Of a stretch of 64,000 nucleotides of DNA, positions 50,531-60,880 are shown piece by piece. Within the stretch, counting starts at the first letter, position 1. Every line of letters begins with the position of its first letter. Under the pieces are notes generated by a model. The model saw nothing but the letters and a program-made list of their open reading frames with translations. It did not search any database and was not told the DNA's origin. This DNA is from Symbiodinium natans (taxonomy: Eukaryota > Sar > Dinophyceae > Suessiales > Symbiodiniaceae): NCBI GenBank assembly GCA_905221605.1, contig CAJNDS010002498.1, forward strand, positions 186,001 through 250,000. Reading direction: 5' to 3'. The position numbers were made by a program, and so were the translations under genes.

Positions 50531-50709
50531 TGTTAAACATCTACGCAGTACAGGAAGCTGTGCACCAGGTGCATGTGGAATGCACACCAGAGCCTCGGAA
50601 CGTCTTGTCGACGACAGGCTCGAACAAGGACACACACCGCAGCGAACCCAGGAAAAGTGCGGAGTGTCCCAGCTTTTCAGTTAGCTTTAGATTGACCCTA
50701 TCTTTGACA
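50531..50709 (+). repeat. right LTR
   Basis: 179 bp, one base different from the left LTR. Confidence 0.95.
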
Positions 50710-50714
50710 GTTTT
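50710..50714 (+). repeat. 3' target-site duplication of the copia element
   Basis: GTTTT, matching 40603-40607. Confidence 0.8.
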
Positions 50715-51263
50715 CTGTTGCGTGGTTTTGCGGATGTGTTGCTCAGATGGGTTCACACGGCAGATGGTGCGTGCACGGAGGCGCAATTGATTCTCTAGTT
50801 CCGCAACACCATGTACAGGTAGGCTTCCAGCATCCATTGCCTGTGTGGCTGAGAGTTGTGGGCCAGACATCTTCTCAGCAGTGGATCCTCGGATTCTCCT
50901 TAGCTGCATGGCACGTGGTCCACGCTTGCAGTTTCAGAGTTCTCCCCATGGCCGACCGCTGGAAGCCCACCACAAGACTGGAGAGTTTAAAAGCTTCCTT
51001 TCCAACCTCAGCTTAAGTGACGGTGTGAGGAATGCTAGCACCCCTGCGAACAGCAGATTTTCCGACAAGAAGTTTCCTTCACGAGCGAAACATATTTCCC
51101 AAGCAATCCCCACGAAATGGCCCGGAAGAGGCCCAGAAGCTCGATTTGTTCAATAATCCTTCGATCCTCACACGGTTTCGAGAGCAGAGACGCTGCAAGT
51201 GCTAGGATTTGCGCTCTGGTTTCAAGCTTGGTCCGCACGATGGCTGATAACCATCCGTCCTGA
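50715..51263. other. unassigned stretch right of the copia element
   Basis: No exon supported. It continues the host sequence interrupted by the element (the pre-insertion site would read ...TTCTGTTTTCTGTTGCG). Confidence 0.35.
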
Positions 51264-51604
51264 GCATGCAGCGCTGCTTTGTAGTGCAGCCGCCATGCTT
51301 GCAGAGGAGCAGCAAGCGTCGTACCAACAGCAGCTGCGTGGATGCACCTGTGAGCAGTCCTGTGTTCATCTGGCCATGAAAGTAGAGCTCCACAGCTGAC
51401 TCGGGGCGTCAGCATGTTTCAGCAAGGCTGGCCCAGCAGCAGAATCAGCAGTGTTGGCCTGAGATGGCTCAGCAGCCAATGACAGTTTGTGCGTGCGAGA
51501 TGCAGTATCCTTGCAGTGGCATTGAGGTACCAGCAGCAAGCAGTGCAGCAAGGCTATGCTCATCAGGGATGCGGGCAGGCAGGGCCGGCATGCAATTTGG
51601 GACG
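51264..51604 (+). repeat. 340-bp direct repeat, right copy (Gln-rich exons)
   Basis: About 97% identical by eye to 40135-40474. The right copy reads on as ACNLGRFTSAVGAVSA in the Gln-rich frame, which the left copy does not. Sequence outside the 340 bp does not match on either side. Confidence 0.85.
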
Positions 51605-52516
51605 ATTCACCTCCGCAGTTGGGGCTGTGTCAGCTCGTGCAAGTGCGAGCTGAAAATGAGTTGTGGTTAGATGTTATGTCAGCGTGCGCACCACATTGCA
51701 GTGCTACGGAGCACATTCTTTCAGCGTGCACGGGCTCTAGAAGCTGCTCCGCGTTGAACACCGAAGCTTGGATGAGCAGATGTGCAGGCTCCAGCACGCC
51801 TCACATACCGCATGGCGTCGCAGTCGCGCGGAAAATGTCACACGTCGGCAGCTGAACTGAAGTCGATAGCTGCACTGAAGTCCTGACCTGGCCGAATGTT
51901 AGGGCCAAGTAGGAGAGAAGCTAGCTGGACCTCAGTGCATACGAGTAGCATGGAACTGGCGTTTGATGTCCACTATTTCCTACCAGCTGTACCGCCCCCT
52001 ACTTCTCCTGTTGCATGCCGCGGATTCACAGTAGCTGTGGACAATACTGGAGCTGCAACGGGCAAGTTGCTCCTCAAGCCAACGCTTTCAAGCTTTCCTC
52101 CAAGACTGGAATCTGCAAAAGACTTGCGTAAAGTAGGGCTGCTTGCAAAAAGCAGCTTGGCCGTTTTGGTTGCGGCGGGGGTTGTCAAGGGAAGGAGGGT
52201 TGGGAGTGTGAGCTTTTGTGGTGGATCATCTTCGGGATGCTTGGATGAGGCGGTGGCAATTGGAAGCATCTTCGGTGCTCAGGGGTTCGAGGTATACGCA
52301 CATGTCACAGAAGGGATGCAGGAGCTGCTTTGTTGAAGTTGCTTTTTGTAGCGAACCATCCATGATGGCGAATACGTCCCCCAGTCCGAATCCGACATTT
52401 CTCACATGCCGATCGCTTGTGTTGGGTCAGTGGAGCAACTGCTAGTGGTGCCAGTTAAACATAGCAAATTCTGCCAGAGCGCAGGCTGGCTATCAGCAGC
52501 TGGGCCAGAACGAATG

Positions 52517-52627
52517 GACACTTGGACGCAGCTTCGTGCAGAGGACCAGTGGCATGAACTAGCATGGCTCAGCTGCAGGCAAGATGCACAGCGCCGACAG
52601 CAAGAGGAGCTGCGGGCATCAAGAGGG
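52517..52627 (+). CDS. candidate helical exon
   Basis: The plus-strand frame reads DTWTQLRAEDQWHELAWLSC then RQDAQRRQQEELRASRG: charged, helical, in keeping with the coiled-coil exons on both sides. Boundaries uncertain. Confidence 0.35.
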
Positions 52628-52990
52628 GTCTGCAATAGGTCGCTTTTGGAGCACTGGAGCAGCGCCAGAACAGTCATCAAATTTCACTCGTCAAGTTTCA
52701 ATCGTTGCGACTTTTCGCAAGCTCAACTTGCCGCCAGCAGCATTCGTGTGACGCACAGTTGCCAGTCCACAGGAGCAGAATGCTGTTCAGATGGTGCGCC
52801 AGGCAAGGCCTTGCGTCCTCTCGCCTCATGGTGATTTGCCTGGGTGCTCAAGGCCATTCACAGAGTCCGCACAACGCCTCCCGAAGCCTTAGATCAATGT
52901 TGCGCAGAGATGCAAGACGTCTGCTGCTCGATTGTTTCCAGATGTGCGCTTTTGTCAGCTTGATCTGGCGGCGAGAATCGTTTGTTAATT

Positions 52991-53101
52991 GTCAAGGTGT
53001 TCAACAAGATCGGCAATCAGTGCGGCAACATGTGGCAGCGGTTGCAGCAAGAAGTCTACCAGGCTCGGCCGGGCATGTTTGAAATTCAGACAGCAGTCAA
53101 A
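52991..53101 (+). CDS. candidate exon
   Basis: Frame VKVFNKIGNQCGNMWQRLQQ then EVYQARPGMFEIQTAVK before a TAG at 53102. Composition is protein-like; the exon could start after GTCAAG or earlier. Confidence 0.4.
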
Positions 53102-53110
53102 TAGGCCCAG

Positions 53111-53257
53111 TGCTGTTGTCGGATGCTGCCATTTGCAAGGAGCTGCTGCTTGCAAGAAGTATTGCCAAGGCCACGCAAATGGCTGCCGAGCGCAAGGAGA
53201 TGTATCGTCAGCAGCGGGAGGAGGAGGAGCCGACGATGCTAGGACTTCTGCGATCTT
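53111..53257 (+). CDS. candidate coiled-coil exon
   Basis: Acceptor TAGGCCCAG, then LLSDAAICKELLLARSIAKA and TQMAAERKEMYRQQREEEEP. Strong helix pattern; donor not identified before the TGA at 53258. Confidence 0.4.
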
Positions 53258-53310
53258 GAGAGCTCTCTCGTATCATGTTGTATTGTCATGAGCTGATGCC
53301 TGCAGCGTAG

Positions 53311-53478
53311 AGCAGCACGCTTCTGCAGGAGAAACGCATGAAGGAACGCGAAGCCATCGCTGCTCAACTCCTGCAGGATGCTGCGAACTGGTGTTCTGAA
53401 GTAGAGCAGGGCAAACCTCGTGCTACCCAAAGCAAAGGCCCAATGCACAGTTTGGAGGACCATGCAAGAGATCGGATC
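53311..53478 (+). CDS. candidate coiled-coil exon
   Basis: After TGCAGCGTAG the frame reads SSTLLQEKRMKEREAIAAQL then LQDAANWCSEVEQGKPRATQ. It runs into the GATTCAGGAAAC array, so the donor must lie near or before 53478. Confidence 0.4.
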
Positions 53479-53485
53479 CTAGCGC

Positions 53486-54040
53486 GATTCAGAAACGAGA
53501 CGCGATCCAGGAAACCAGGATTCAGGAAACCAGCCCCGCCATTCAGGAAACCAGAATTGAGGAAACCATGCGATTCATTCAGGAAACTACGCGATTCAGG
53601 AACCTAACCGATTCAGGAAACTGAATATGTGCGATTCAGGAAGCTGCGACCTGAAACCACGCGATTCAGGAAACTGCGCGATTCAGGAACTGAAAACGCG
53701 CGATGCAGGGGTTGAGCGGGGTGGGGGGTGGGTGGGGGGGGATGAGAACGTTCATGTCTGGTTTCCGAATCCGCTCGCTCCAATTTCCTGAATCAGCAGG
53801 TTTCCCGAATCCTGGTTTCCGGAATCCGCGCACTTTCAGTTTCCGAATCGGCGCTTTGAAGTTTCAAGAACCCCCGGTTTTCGAATCCGCGCTTTCCAGT
53901 TTCCTGAATAAGCGGGTTTCACGAATCCTGGTTTCCCGAATCAGCGCTTTTAGTTTCCCGAATCAGGTTTTTTTTCTAGTTTACGAATCAGGTTTTTTCC
54001 AGTTTCCGAATCCGCGCGTTTTCAGTGTCCGAATCCGCTG
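53486..54040 (+). repeat. large inverted GATTCAGGAAAC array with G-rich core
   Basis: About 12 forward copies of (C)GATTCAGGAAAC (53486-53700), a G-rich core containing GGGTGGGTGGG (about 53712-53738), then about 13 reverse-complement copies of the type GTTTCC(C/T)GAATC(C/A)GC (53759-54040). Spacing within arms is 12-25 bp. Forward units read ...TTCAGG..., reverse units often correspond to ...TTCGGG..., so the arms differ in a systematic base. Not an ORF; frames across it are artefacts. Confidence 0.9.
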
Positions 54041-54655
54041 CTGACCGATCGGATAGGGAACCGTCTAGCAATACATAGCAGTGCTGATAGCAGCAACACT
54101 CGGCGCAATCAAAGAATCCTACCCAAGCGCAGTCGTTGATGTACGTGCAGTCAGTCGGCAGAGTTCGTTGGTTGGTAGGGTTCGCGATTTGGGTTCCCGC
54201 ATCATGTGAACTGGGACCAAAGAATTTGTTCAGGAGCTGTCCCAGTTGGTCGTTGCCGCCGAGGCTGGTGCACATGTTGCTGAGTAGCGCAAACTTGCCT
54301 GCAGTTATTTTTCGTATCATATCCTATAGTGATGGAGGGGTTGGGCTGAACATGGTGGCGCAATGCTTGGCTTTTGGGTGAACCGGCTCCCCTTTCAGGC
54401 TCTGTTGGTGAGGAACTGCCTGCTTGAAACCTGCTTTGCAGGGCAGCGTCTCAGAGCTCAAGGCCTGTTGAGGGCCGCTTAGCTTGTGCCCCCTGGTCTA
54501 AGAGCAAAAGTTTAGCAATCATGGCATGGCCAGGAGAAAGCGCAGCCCATATTGGACACCAACTTGGCATGGGGCATAGCCGGCGAAGATGCAAGTACTC
54601 ACATGAGTAGCATATGATAGCACATGTAGTCAGCACTCCTCTGCAACTGGTTCAG
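54041..54655. other. probable intron DNA
   Basis: No exon supported. Confidence 0.3.
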
Positions 54656-54829
54656 GACCTGTCAGAGCTCGACAAGTCCAGTGCTGGGTTTGATGAGGCG
54701 TTCCTAACAGCCATTAACCGTCTCTGCCAAGGGGTCTCCTCACTCCACTCTGGGCAGGTCAAAGGCAAAGCAAAAGCCAGACACCTGCTTTCTCACACAT
54801 GTTTTGGGGATGAACTGACGGCAGATTGA
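54656..54829 (+). CDS. candidate helical exon
   Basis: Acceptor CTGGTTCAG, then DLSELDKSSAGFDEAFLTAI and NRLCQGVSSLHSGQVKGKAK. The true donor may lie earlier than the stop, for example after CTCTGCCAAG. Confidence 0.4.
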   Translation, partial: DLSELDKSSAGFDEAFLTAINRLCQGVSSLHSGQVKGKAKARHLLSHTCFGDELTAD

Positions 54830-54964
54830 GGCCAGCTGCAAAGCTTGCACGGATTTCCTCTTGAGTAAGAGGTATGCCATGGAAGAGGCCCTCACTAAGC
54901 ACAGATGACATACGGTCTGGCTTTCACGAATCCGCGTTTACGCCTGGAATGTTCTCTCGGCCAG

Positions 54965-55006
54965 GCCAGATCTGTGGTATCGGAAACTCGGGAGCAGCTA
55001 GTGCAG
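54965..55006 (+). CDS. short coiled-coil exon, 14 codons
   Basis: Acceptor TCGGCCAG, ARSVVSETREQLVQ, donor GTGGGT. Exactly 42 nt, phase 0. Confidence 0.5.
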
Positions 55007-55154
55007 GTGGGTGCTGGCCATCATCATGATACTTGTCTAGCGAGTCTCGCTCTGTCTCATTTGTGTCTCTGTCTTTCGCTCTTTTGGCTTTCCTGTACAC
55101 TCTTGCATTCCCTTTGTCAGCATCTGCTTTTCCCCATTACGCACGCCGCCGCAG

Positions 55155-55295
55155 TTACAGCGAAAACTCCACGGTGCCTTCGTGAACATGGCCAAATGCG
55201 TGAATGGTCTCGAGGTGCACAAGTTTGTGCTGTGCTATGAAAACATCACTTTCCGGATAGTGGTTGGAGTTGCCCTACTTTCAGTGGAAGTGCAG
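55155..55295 (+). CDS. exon of 47 codons, phase 0
   Basis: Acceptor GCCGCCGCAG, then LQRKLHGAFVNMAKCVNGLE, HKFVLCYENITFRIVVGVAL and LSVEVQ, followed by the strong donor GTAAGA. Length is exactly 141 nt and both boundaries are phase 0, matching the neighbouring exons. The domain is not recognised. Confidence 0.6.
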
Positions 55296-56159
55296 GTAAG
55301 AATTGTTTGACCAGTATGGTTAAAAACATCACTGGTGCTACTGCTAATGTTGCCTGGCAGCTGTCGGGGCAGGAGGGATGTAGTCAGAAACAGCTCCTGC
55401 AAAGGCTTCAGTGTCCCTCAAATTCCGCTTTATGACTGTATGCCGCGTCTTTGAGCTTCGAGGTTTCGGCACAAAGCAGCGTGGCCCCCGAGCCCCGAAT
55501 TTTCCCCCTGCCGCAATGAATTGATACTGAGATTGCCATCAAGATCTTGGCAGTGATTGCCATTATGATCTTTGCAGACAATGCGCTCAGAACTGGAGGT
55601 AGAGCAATCAACAAAATAGCTCTCCCATCCACGCTACTACCGAGCCCCTCCTTTGATGAGCCGCTGCTTGACTTATTTTAAGGGGCTGCGCCCATGGGCG
55701 GGCAGCGCAGGCAGAAGCTCGAGGAGAGTTGTTCTGCAAACCCGGAAGGGGGGGCACGCGCGGCCCCTGCCCGGCGTGCGTCCCGGTAGGCTTTCATAGT
55801 CGGAACGCACGGGTTTGGCGACCTAGGGAAAGCTTATGCACGCTTGGGCCGCCGTGTCATCCAAGGCCGGAGCCGCTAATGCTCATGATGCGCGCGCGGC
55901 AGGCCGCTCATGCTCCTAATGCGCGCTTGGGGCTCCGGAACTCAACCGGCTGATGCTCATGATGCGCTCCCTTTGTGGGACCTTTGGGACGGCGTGGTCG
56001 GCGGCACTGGCGTCCGGCCTTATTGTGCTTCGCACAAGGCTAGCTAGCTACGCACGGGAGTCGTTTGTGGAGAACAGGTCCGCCTGCCATGACCACAAGG
56101 GCCATGGCGCTGCCCGATTTAATGGCTGCCACAAGTGCCGCCGACCCCAACACAAGACT

Positions 56160-56260
56160 TGGAGGCGGTGGGGGGGTTGTGGGGGTGGCGGGGTGGAGGG
56201 GGGGGGGGGGGGGGGGGGGAGCAGGGGGGGGGGGGGGGTTGGGGGGGGGTGGGGGGGTTG
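56160..56260 (+). repeat. G-rich tract
   Basis: Long G runs (one about 22) separated by TT, A or C; quadruplex-capable. Glycine- or proline-rich frames over it are artefacts. Confidence 0.9.
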
Positions 56261-57440
56261 GAACATTTCGTTTCAGGGTACAGGCGCCGCCCTTCTGAAA
56301 CACTGCATGATGGGATGACACCATAAAAGGTGGGAGTAGGGCGATGACCGGAAGACCGAGAATGGGTCTTCACTAATGCCTCCCCCGCCCCAGCGGGGGT
56401 CTGCTTGGGGAGGCCGCAAGAGGCGAACCGGGGCACGGGCGCACCTACAATTTTGGCATGCCTACTCCTTTTGGTCTGCCCTATTGTTCTCAGCCAAGCG
56501 AGTGGTCGCGAACCTCCCACGTGCATCAGAGGGACCCTTTCTATAAGGCTACGTGTCCCACATGAGCGACTTCGCACTATGCCTTATTGATCGGGGGATT
56601 CGATTCGCAAAAGGATCCGAGCACTCGATCTCTGGGCTTTTGCCGAACCTGGGGAGACATCAGGCGGCGCAGGCAGCGCAGGCGACGCAAGTGGCGGTCA
56701 CTGCGAGGCCAAGCGACAGGCCCTACGGGACACGAACACGAGCCAGCACACCATGATCATCGAGCAGACAGCTCATCTGACGATAGATTTTGAGCAAGTC
56801 GCGCTGGTCTTTGTGCCCGGACGTATGTTTCGAAAGGCGTACGTAACATTACGTAACATTACGTAACTATTAGAGACTCACGAATGGAACAAGCCGGAGA
56901 CCGAAGTGCGATTCCGCTGGCTTTTCTCAAGGTTTCCGATTGTCATCGCTCCTGAGCACTCCCAAAGCTCTCAGAGCTCTCTTGCAGCCTTCTGAGCTTC
57001 AAAATCATTGCCAACATGGCCGGATGAAACTTGAGATCTATTTTCAACTTCACACCAGCACCTGGTTCCTCATTTCTTGCCTTCCGCTGATTCCAAATCT
57101 CTGTGGACATGGTAGGCTTCGTCCAAAACCACTCCCAAACACGGGGCCGCGTCGGCATACGTCCACGGCAGCCTGGGACTGCGGCCTTTGCCAGTGCAAC
57201 ATGTCGCTACGGGCGCGATGAGCAGGGGCTTGGGGTTTATGCTTATGGTTGTACGGGGGTTTAGCGTTTTAGGGCTCAGGGTTGTTGCAGTGGCGTGTCG
57301 GTGCATCGGCGCATGGCGCATCGGCACATCGGCGCAAAGCAGTCTTCGCGCGCTAGCCCCGCTTGCGCTCACACGTGCAGGGCTTGTGTTCTCCGCAGGG
57401 CTTGTGTTCTCTGAATACTCGTCTCCTAAAGCAGACTGGT

Positions 57441-57480
57441 ATGTATATGTATATATATATATATAATATGTATATATGTA
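57441..57480 (+). repeat. (TA)n/(TATG)n microsatellite
   Basis: ATGTATATGTATATATATAT and related. Non-coding. Confidence 0.9.
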
Positions 57481-58479
57481 TGGTATATTCAGAATCAGCA
57501 CCTGCATGTATCGCCCTAAACCCCATGTGTAGCATGACACATGTTTTGGTCTCGGAAGGCTGTTTTGCAGACTCCGTGAAAAACGGAAACATCAGGACCT
57601 CTTTCTGGTGGGATCCCTGTCAAGGGAGACTGTCCCTTCGTTTGTGAACTTGTTCACGTGTGGTCTGATCGCAAAGGCACTGCCCGCGCCACAAAATCTC
57701 ATAAGGGCATCCGTCCGTCTGCTACTTCCAATCCGCTACGTCGTGCCTTTTTTAAAAACCCGCCACCGCCGGTTTGACTGCATGATGCTGCCTTCTCCAC
57801 ACACTCGTTCTACTTTTCACCCTTCTGCCTCCGGACTGCCTGTCCTTGCTGTGCCTTCCCCCCCGATGATTCACAAGCGTCAGTCGTTGGGGTGGACGAC
57901 AGTGGTGGTGCGCCACTGCCGCAGTTTGTGACTGTCACTATGTTGGCGTCTCTAGCATACCTTCTCTGTGCACTCGTGTGACCTTCTGCATGCAAGCTTC
58001 TCATCTTGGATGTCCGACTCGGACATCATATGCCGACTTGAAAAACGGTCGGAAACTGCACTGCTGTTTCTCCGCTCTAGCTAAACTGCCGATGTATACA
58101 TTCCTAACGGACTGCTGGCCGGTGAGCTTCCCAATGCCAAGCTGGCCTCCCCATCCAAAATCCCATATTCGGGCCGGTCTATGGTATGGTGTGACCCCGG
58201 AACCCCAAATGATCCCGAATGTGAATTCTCAGCCCCAAGGCTTGAACCCTAAACCCTACCGAGCCCAGCAGCTTTAGTATTGGGCTGGTATGGGGGGGTC
58301 TGTACAAAATTTGGAGTTGCAGTATGAGAGGTAAGGGATTGCAGTGGAGTCACATGGTCTCCGCACTTTGAACATCGCATCACTAGCGCGTCATGCTGCA
58401 GAGATGATTTCTCGTTGGCAGGCATGCATCTCGAAGTGGACAGGGCAACCTTCTTACTTTTGCACTTGCTGCGTCGCAG

Positions 58480-58545
58480 GCTAAAATTGACGGAGCCCAC
58501 CGAAAAGAAAAGGCTGCGTTTGTGCATGAACTTACAAATGTGTCA
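58480..58545 (+). CDS. exon before the EF-hand exons
   Basis: Acceptor TGCGTCGCAG, then AKIDGAHRKEKAAFVHELTN. The frame stays open to 58646, so the donor is uncertain; ending near 58545 would leave an intron of about 115 nt before the EF-hand exon. The helical charged sequence fits the coiled-coil exons upstream. Confidence 0.5.
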
Positions 58546-58665
58546 AAGCTGTGCACTGAGCTGGGGTTCACTCGTTCAGTGGGAGGCACTGAAGTTCATG
58601 GAGAGAAGAGAGGCACGCTCACTGTTGCACATACTTACAGAGTGGTTTAGGCATGCTGCTGACAG

Positions 58666-58716
58666 GAACTTTTTCGAAAGTATGATGCTGACAGTGACGG
58701 CGCGCTAAATGCACAG
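58666..58716 (+). CDS. EF-hand exon, first half
   Basis: Acceptor TGCTGACAG, then ELFRKYDADSDGALNAQ, exactly 17 codons. It contains the calcium-binding loop DADSDGALNAQ up to position 11. Position 12 (Glu) is supplied by the first codon of the next exon after a 56-nt GC-AG intron (58717-58772). Protein: a calcium-responsive coiled-coil protein (inference from motif). Confidence 0.7.
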
Positions 58717-58772
58717 GCAAAGCTGTCGGTTCGCATTGGTGTGGAAGGCACAGAGACTCGGGCAATGTGCAG

Positions 58773-58970
58773 GAGATCGCTGCCTATGCTCAGGGAGAAT
58801 ACTCATTCCAAGTTCCGGCAGAAGTCGTCGAAAGGTTCGAGTCTCAGTCATTCTCTTCCTTGCACATCCTGCGCCTGGAGTCAGTTGCGCAACGCCAGCA
58901 CCACAGCAACGTGCAACATGTTGAAAACGAGGCGGAACAAGTGGAAGATGTGGTGCATTTAGGATGTTAG
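58773..58970 (+). CDS. EF-hand exon, second half, and C-terminus
   Basis: Begins EIAAYAQGEYSFQVPAEVVE right after TGTGCAG. The Glu completes the EF-hand loop, and the exiting helix with YAxGEYxF follows as in other dinoflagellate EF-hand proteins (recollection). The C-terminus is Gln/Glu-rich and ends at TAG (58968-58970). This is the 3' end of the long plus-strand gene. Removing the GC-AG intron restores both the frame and the motif, which is strong internal support. Confidence 0.7.
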   Translation, partial: EIAAYAQGEYSFQVPAEVVERFESQSFSSLHILRLESVAQRQHHSNVQHVENEAEQVEDVVHLGC

Positions 58971-59421
58971 GATGGGTGTCGAGTGTGCAATATGTGCTGG
59001 GTTTGTTAAATTTGAACCCATGTCCTTGGAGTCTTGAGTGACATTAGGTTTGATGAACCTGTAGAAATGGGCATCAGACGTAAAGTCCCACAACTTCGCG
59101 GTCTCAAAAACAGATCGTCACAACTTATGCAACGATGCGTGGCAGATGTGGAAAGCAGCTGAGGCTTGTCAGCATACATGGAGATGGAAAAGGAGGTTCT
59201 CTTGGCCTGCTTCAGACCAAGGAAGATGACGGTTGACCCGAAGCAAGGATAACCCACTGTATTGGGAGGTGTTGAGAAGAAGAATCTTGCACGGGTCCGG
59301 CAAGCAGTTGGAGTGGCCAGAGAAGAGGCGCCCCACAGTTGCAAAAACAGACGTTCGTATGCAATGGAATGTTGTTTGCCAGGCAGCTGTGAAGAGGAGG
59401 CGAGTAGAGGCGGCCTTGACA
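58971..59421. other. intergenic or 5' region
   Basis: No exon supported. Separates the EF-hand gene stop from the next probable first exon. Confidence 0.3.
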
Positions 59422-59559
59422 ATGAGTGGCCTGCAGCCATCCTCTGCACGAGATGCCTTCTGTGCCGCGTGTTTTTTCACGGCACTTGCTGCATGTTTCA
59501 TTGTCCGTGAGGCTGAGAAACGTCGAAGAGAGTTGGAAGCAGAGAAAGAGGCACTCCAG
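59422..59559 (+). CDS. probable first exon, membrane anchor plus coiled coil
   Basis: ATG MSGLQPSSARDAFCAACFFT then ALAACFIVREAEKRRRELEA, EKEALQ, donor GTGCCA; exactly 46 codons, phase 0. An N-terminal hydrophobic segment followed by a basic/acidic helix suggests a signal-anchored small protein. The frame is open upstream, so ATG 59422 is a choice based on the hydrophobic segment. Confidence 0.45.
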
Positions 59560-60667
59560 GTGCCACGCCGCCGCTGTGCGCACACGAGCCCTTGTGATGT
59601 GGGACCAGTGCACACAATGTTTTGTTGTTTGGCTCAAAGCTTTCCCGGTGTCGTTTGAGTTGCGTCTGGAAGGATCTGAGACTTGACACAGGCGTGGCCA
59701 GGGCAGCACGGGCACGCATGGGCCCCCAATATGGGTCCTCGCCTACTTCTAGGGGATTTTAGGGTGTCAGAAAGGGTATGCATTCCACACGCTTCCAACT
59801 GTAGATGCTATCGATCGTCGCATTTCTCTGCTGCAGTGCAGAGGCAGGCAAGTTCCTGCATGTCAACGCATGATGCATCACAGGAAGTCATGAACATGAT
59901 GTAGCGATGGGCTCATCCATCACGGCGCCGGCTGGCCATACCAGCCTAGGCAGCCTAGCTTGCAAGCACATCGAGTGGTTTACTACAAGGTCCACCCTCA
60001 GGGAATGCCATAAGAGATGTGGTGGCAGCGGCCTGCCCGAAGTACGCATGCGACACGTTCTGCCCCTCTGCAACAGCACAGCCAGCCGACGAGCAGAAAA
60101 CTCCGCACACACATGATCACACACGCCAGGATCTGTGCTGATGCTGCCCTTTTGTGCATCGCAGAAGATCGTGAACACTCAATTGGAAACCTGGCTTTTC
60201 AGCCTGCCTTAGCATGCCATGTGCATTTTTAGAAGCATTGTCTGGTGCTGTGCGATTTGACTTCAAGCTCCATCTGGAGTATAGTGGTGGCAAGTAGAGT
60301 GCAAGTTGCCACTTCCTCGCTGCCGCCGGGTGCCTGGATCTGCTTGAGCCATGTGGTAAAAGTTCGAAAAAACGTCCTCCGCTTTCTATGGCGATTCAGG
60401 ACGAGGCGGCAATCAACAGCCGGCACCTTGTCCGCTGAAACGTGTACTGTGTTTGCTTGGTCACTTGATTCCTGCCACGTCATGTCACGGGGTCCTACAC
60501 CTGGTGCTTTTGGCTCAGCAGTGTCATCTCTGGACTCTGCGATCTAGCGGCGGAGGCCCCGTCTCGTAAGTTGAAGTTTAGCAGAGCTTTAGCAGTGAAA
60601 GCAAAGCTAGAGGAGTGAAGCAAACCGTGCAATTCTGCCTGTGAGACACTTCGCGTGCCAGCAGGCA
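59560..60667. other. probable intron or intergenic DNA
   Basis: No exon supported. Confidence 0.3.
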
Positions 60668-60880
60668 ATGGGAGGCTTGATCACAGCTCCGCTTTCTGGA
60701 GTTGGAACCTTAGCTTTCGTACCAGTGTTGCCAGTTTCAGTGTCAGCGGTGGCCAAGGCTGGCACTTGTCTTGGTGGCTGCTTTGGCAGCTGCTTGGCGA
60801 CCGGCTGTTGCTTGATGCTTAATCTGGGTAGCGTTGTCTTCACAGCTTGGCTAAAGACCCCGACTCAGCCCCCATCTTGA
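60668..60880 (+). CDS. possible Serinc (TMS1/TDE1) N-terminal exon
   Basis: ATG MGGLITAPLSGVGTLAFVP then CLGGCFGSCLATGCCLMLN and VVFTAWLKTP. Serinc/TMS1 membrane proteins begin with a short hydrophobic stretch and then a Cys-rich GxCxGxC/CxxCC segment before the first loops, and the pattern here fits. Serincs are multi-pass membrane proteins linked to serine-derived lipids (family knowledge). Only the N-terminal part is here; a donor may lie at CTGGGTAGC/GTTGTC or later. Later exons were not identified with confidence. Confidence 0.4.
   Translation: MGGLITAPLSGVGTLAFVPVLPVSVSAVAKAGTCLGGCFGSCLATGCCLMLNLGSVVFTAWLKTPTQPPS

Larger units (their letters stand above)
40608..50709 (+). mobile_element. 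Ty1/copia LTR retrotransposon, 10.1 kb
   Basis: 179-bp LTRs (40608-40786 and 50531-50709) starting TG and ending CA differ at a single base (CCCATG against CCCAGG). There is a 5-bp GTTTT duplication, a primer-binding site directly after the left LTR, and a purine tract before the right LTR. Domain order is gag, protease, integrase, RT, RNase H, the copia order. The coding frame is interrupted only by one TGA and two +1 shifts. Two features are unusual for copia: membrane segments in gag, and a C-terminal extension of about 650 residues after RNase H. The near-identical LTRs indicate recent insertion. Confidence 0.95.
55296..58479. other. long probable intron or gap with G-rich tract
   Basis: No exon supported. 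Contains a G-rich tract (56160-56260), a triple ACGTAACATT (about 56839-56866), an (AT)n tract (57441-57480) and one CCCTAAACCCTA trace at 58246. Confidence 0.4.

Noticed and set aside
51896-52336. Opposing frames of 146 and 98 codons at 52 kb
   Set aside because: Either strand could be read, no family recognised, no splice sites that favour one.
53703-54044. Phe/Pro/Arg-rich plus-strand ORF
   Set aside because: Lies entirely in the reverse arm of the GATTCAGGAAAC array.
56040-56324. Proline- or glycine-rich proteins over the 56.2-kb G tract
   Set aside because: Products of homopolymer composition, open on both strands.
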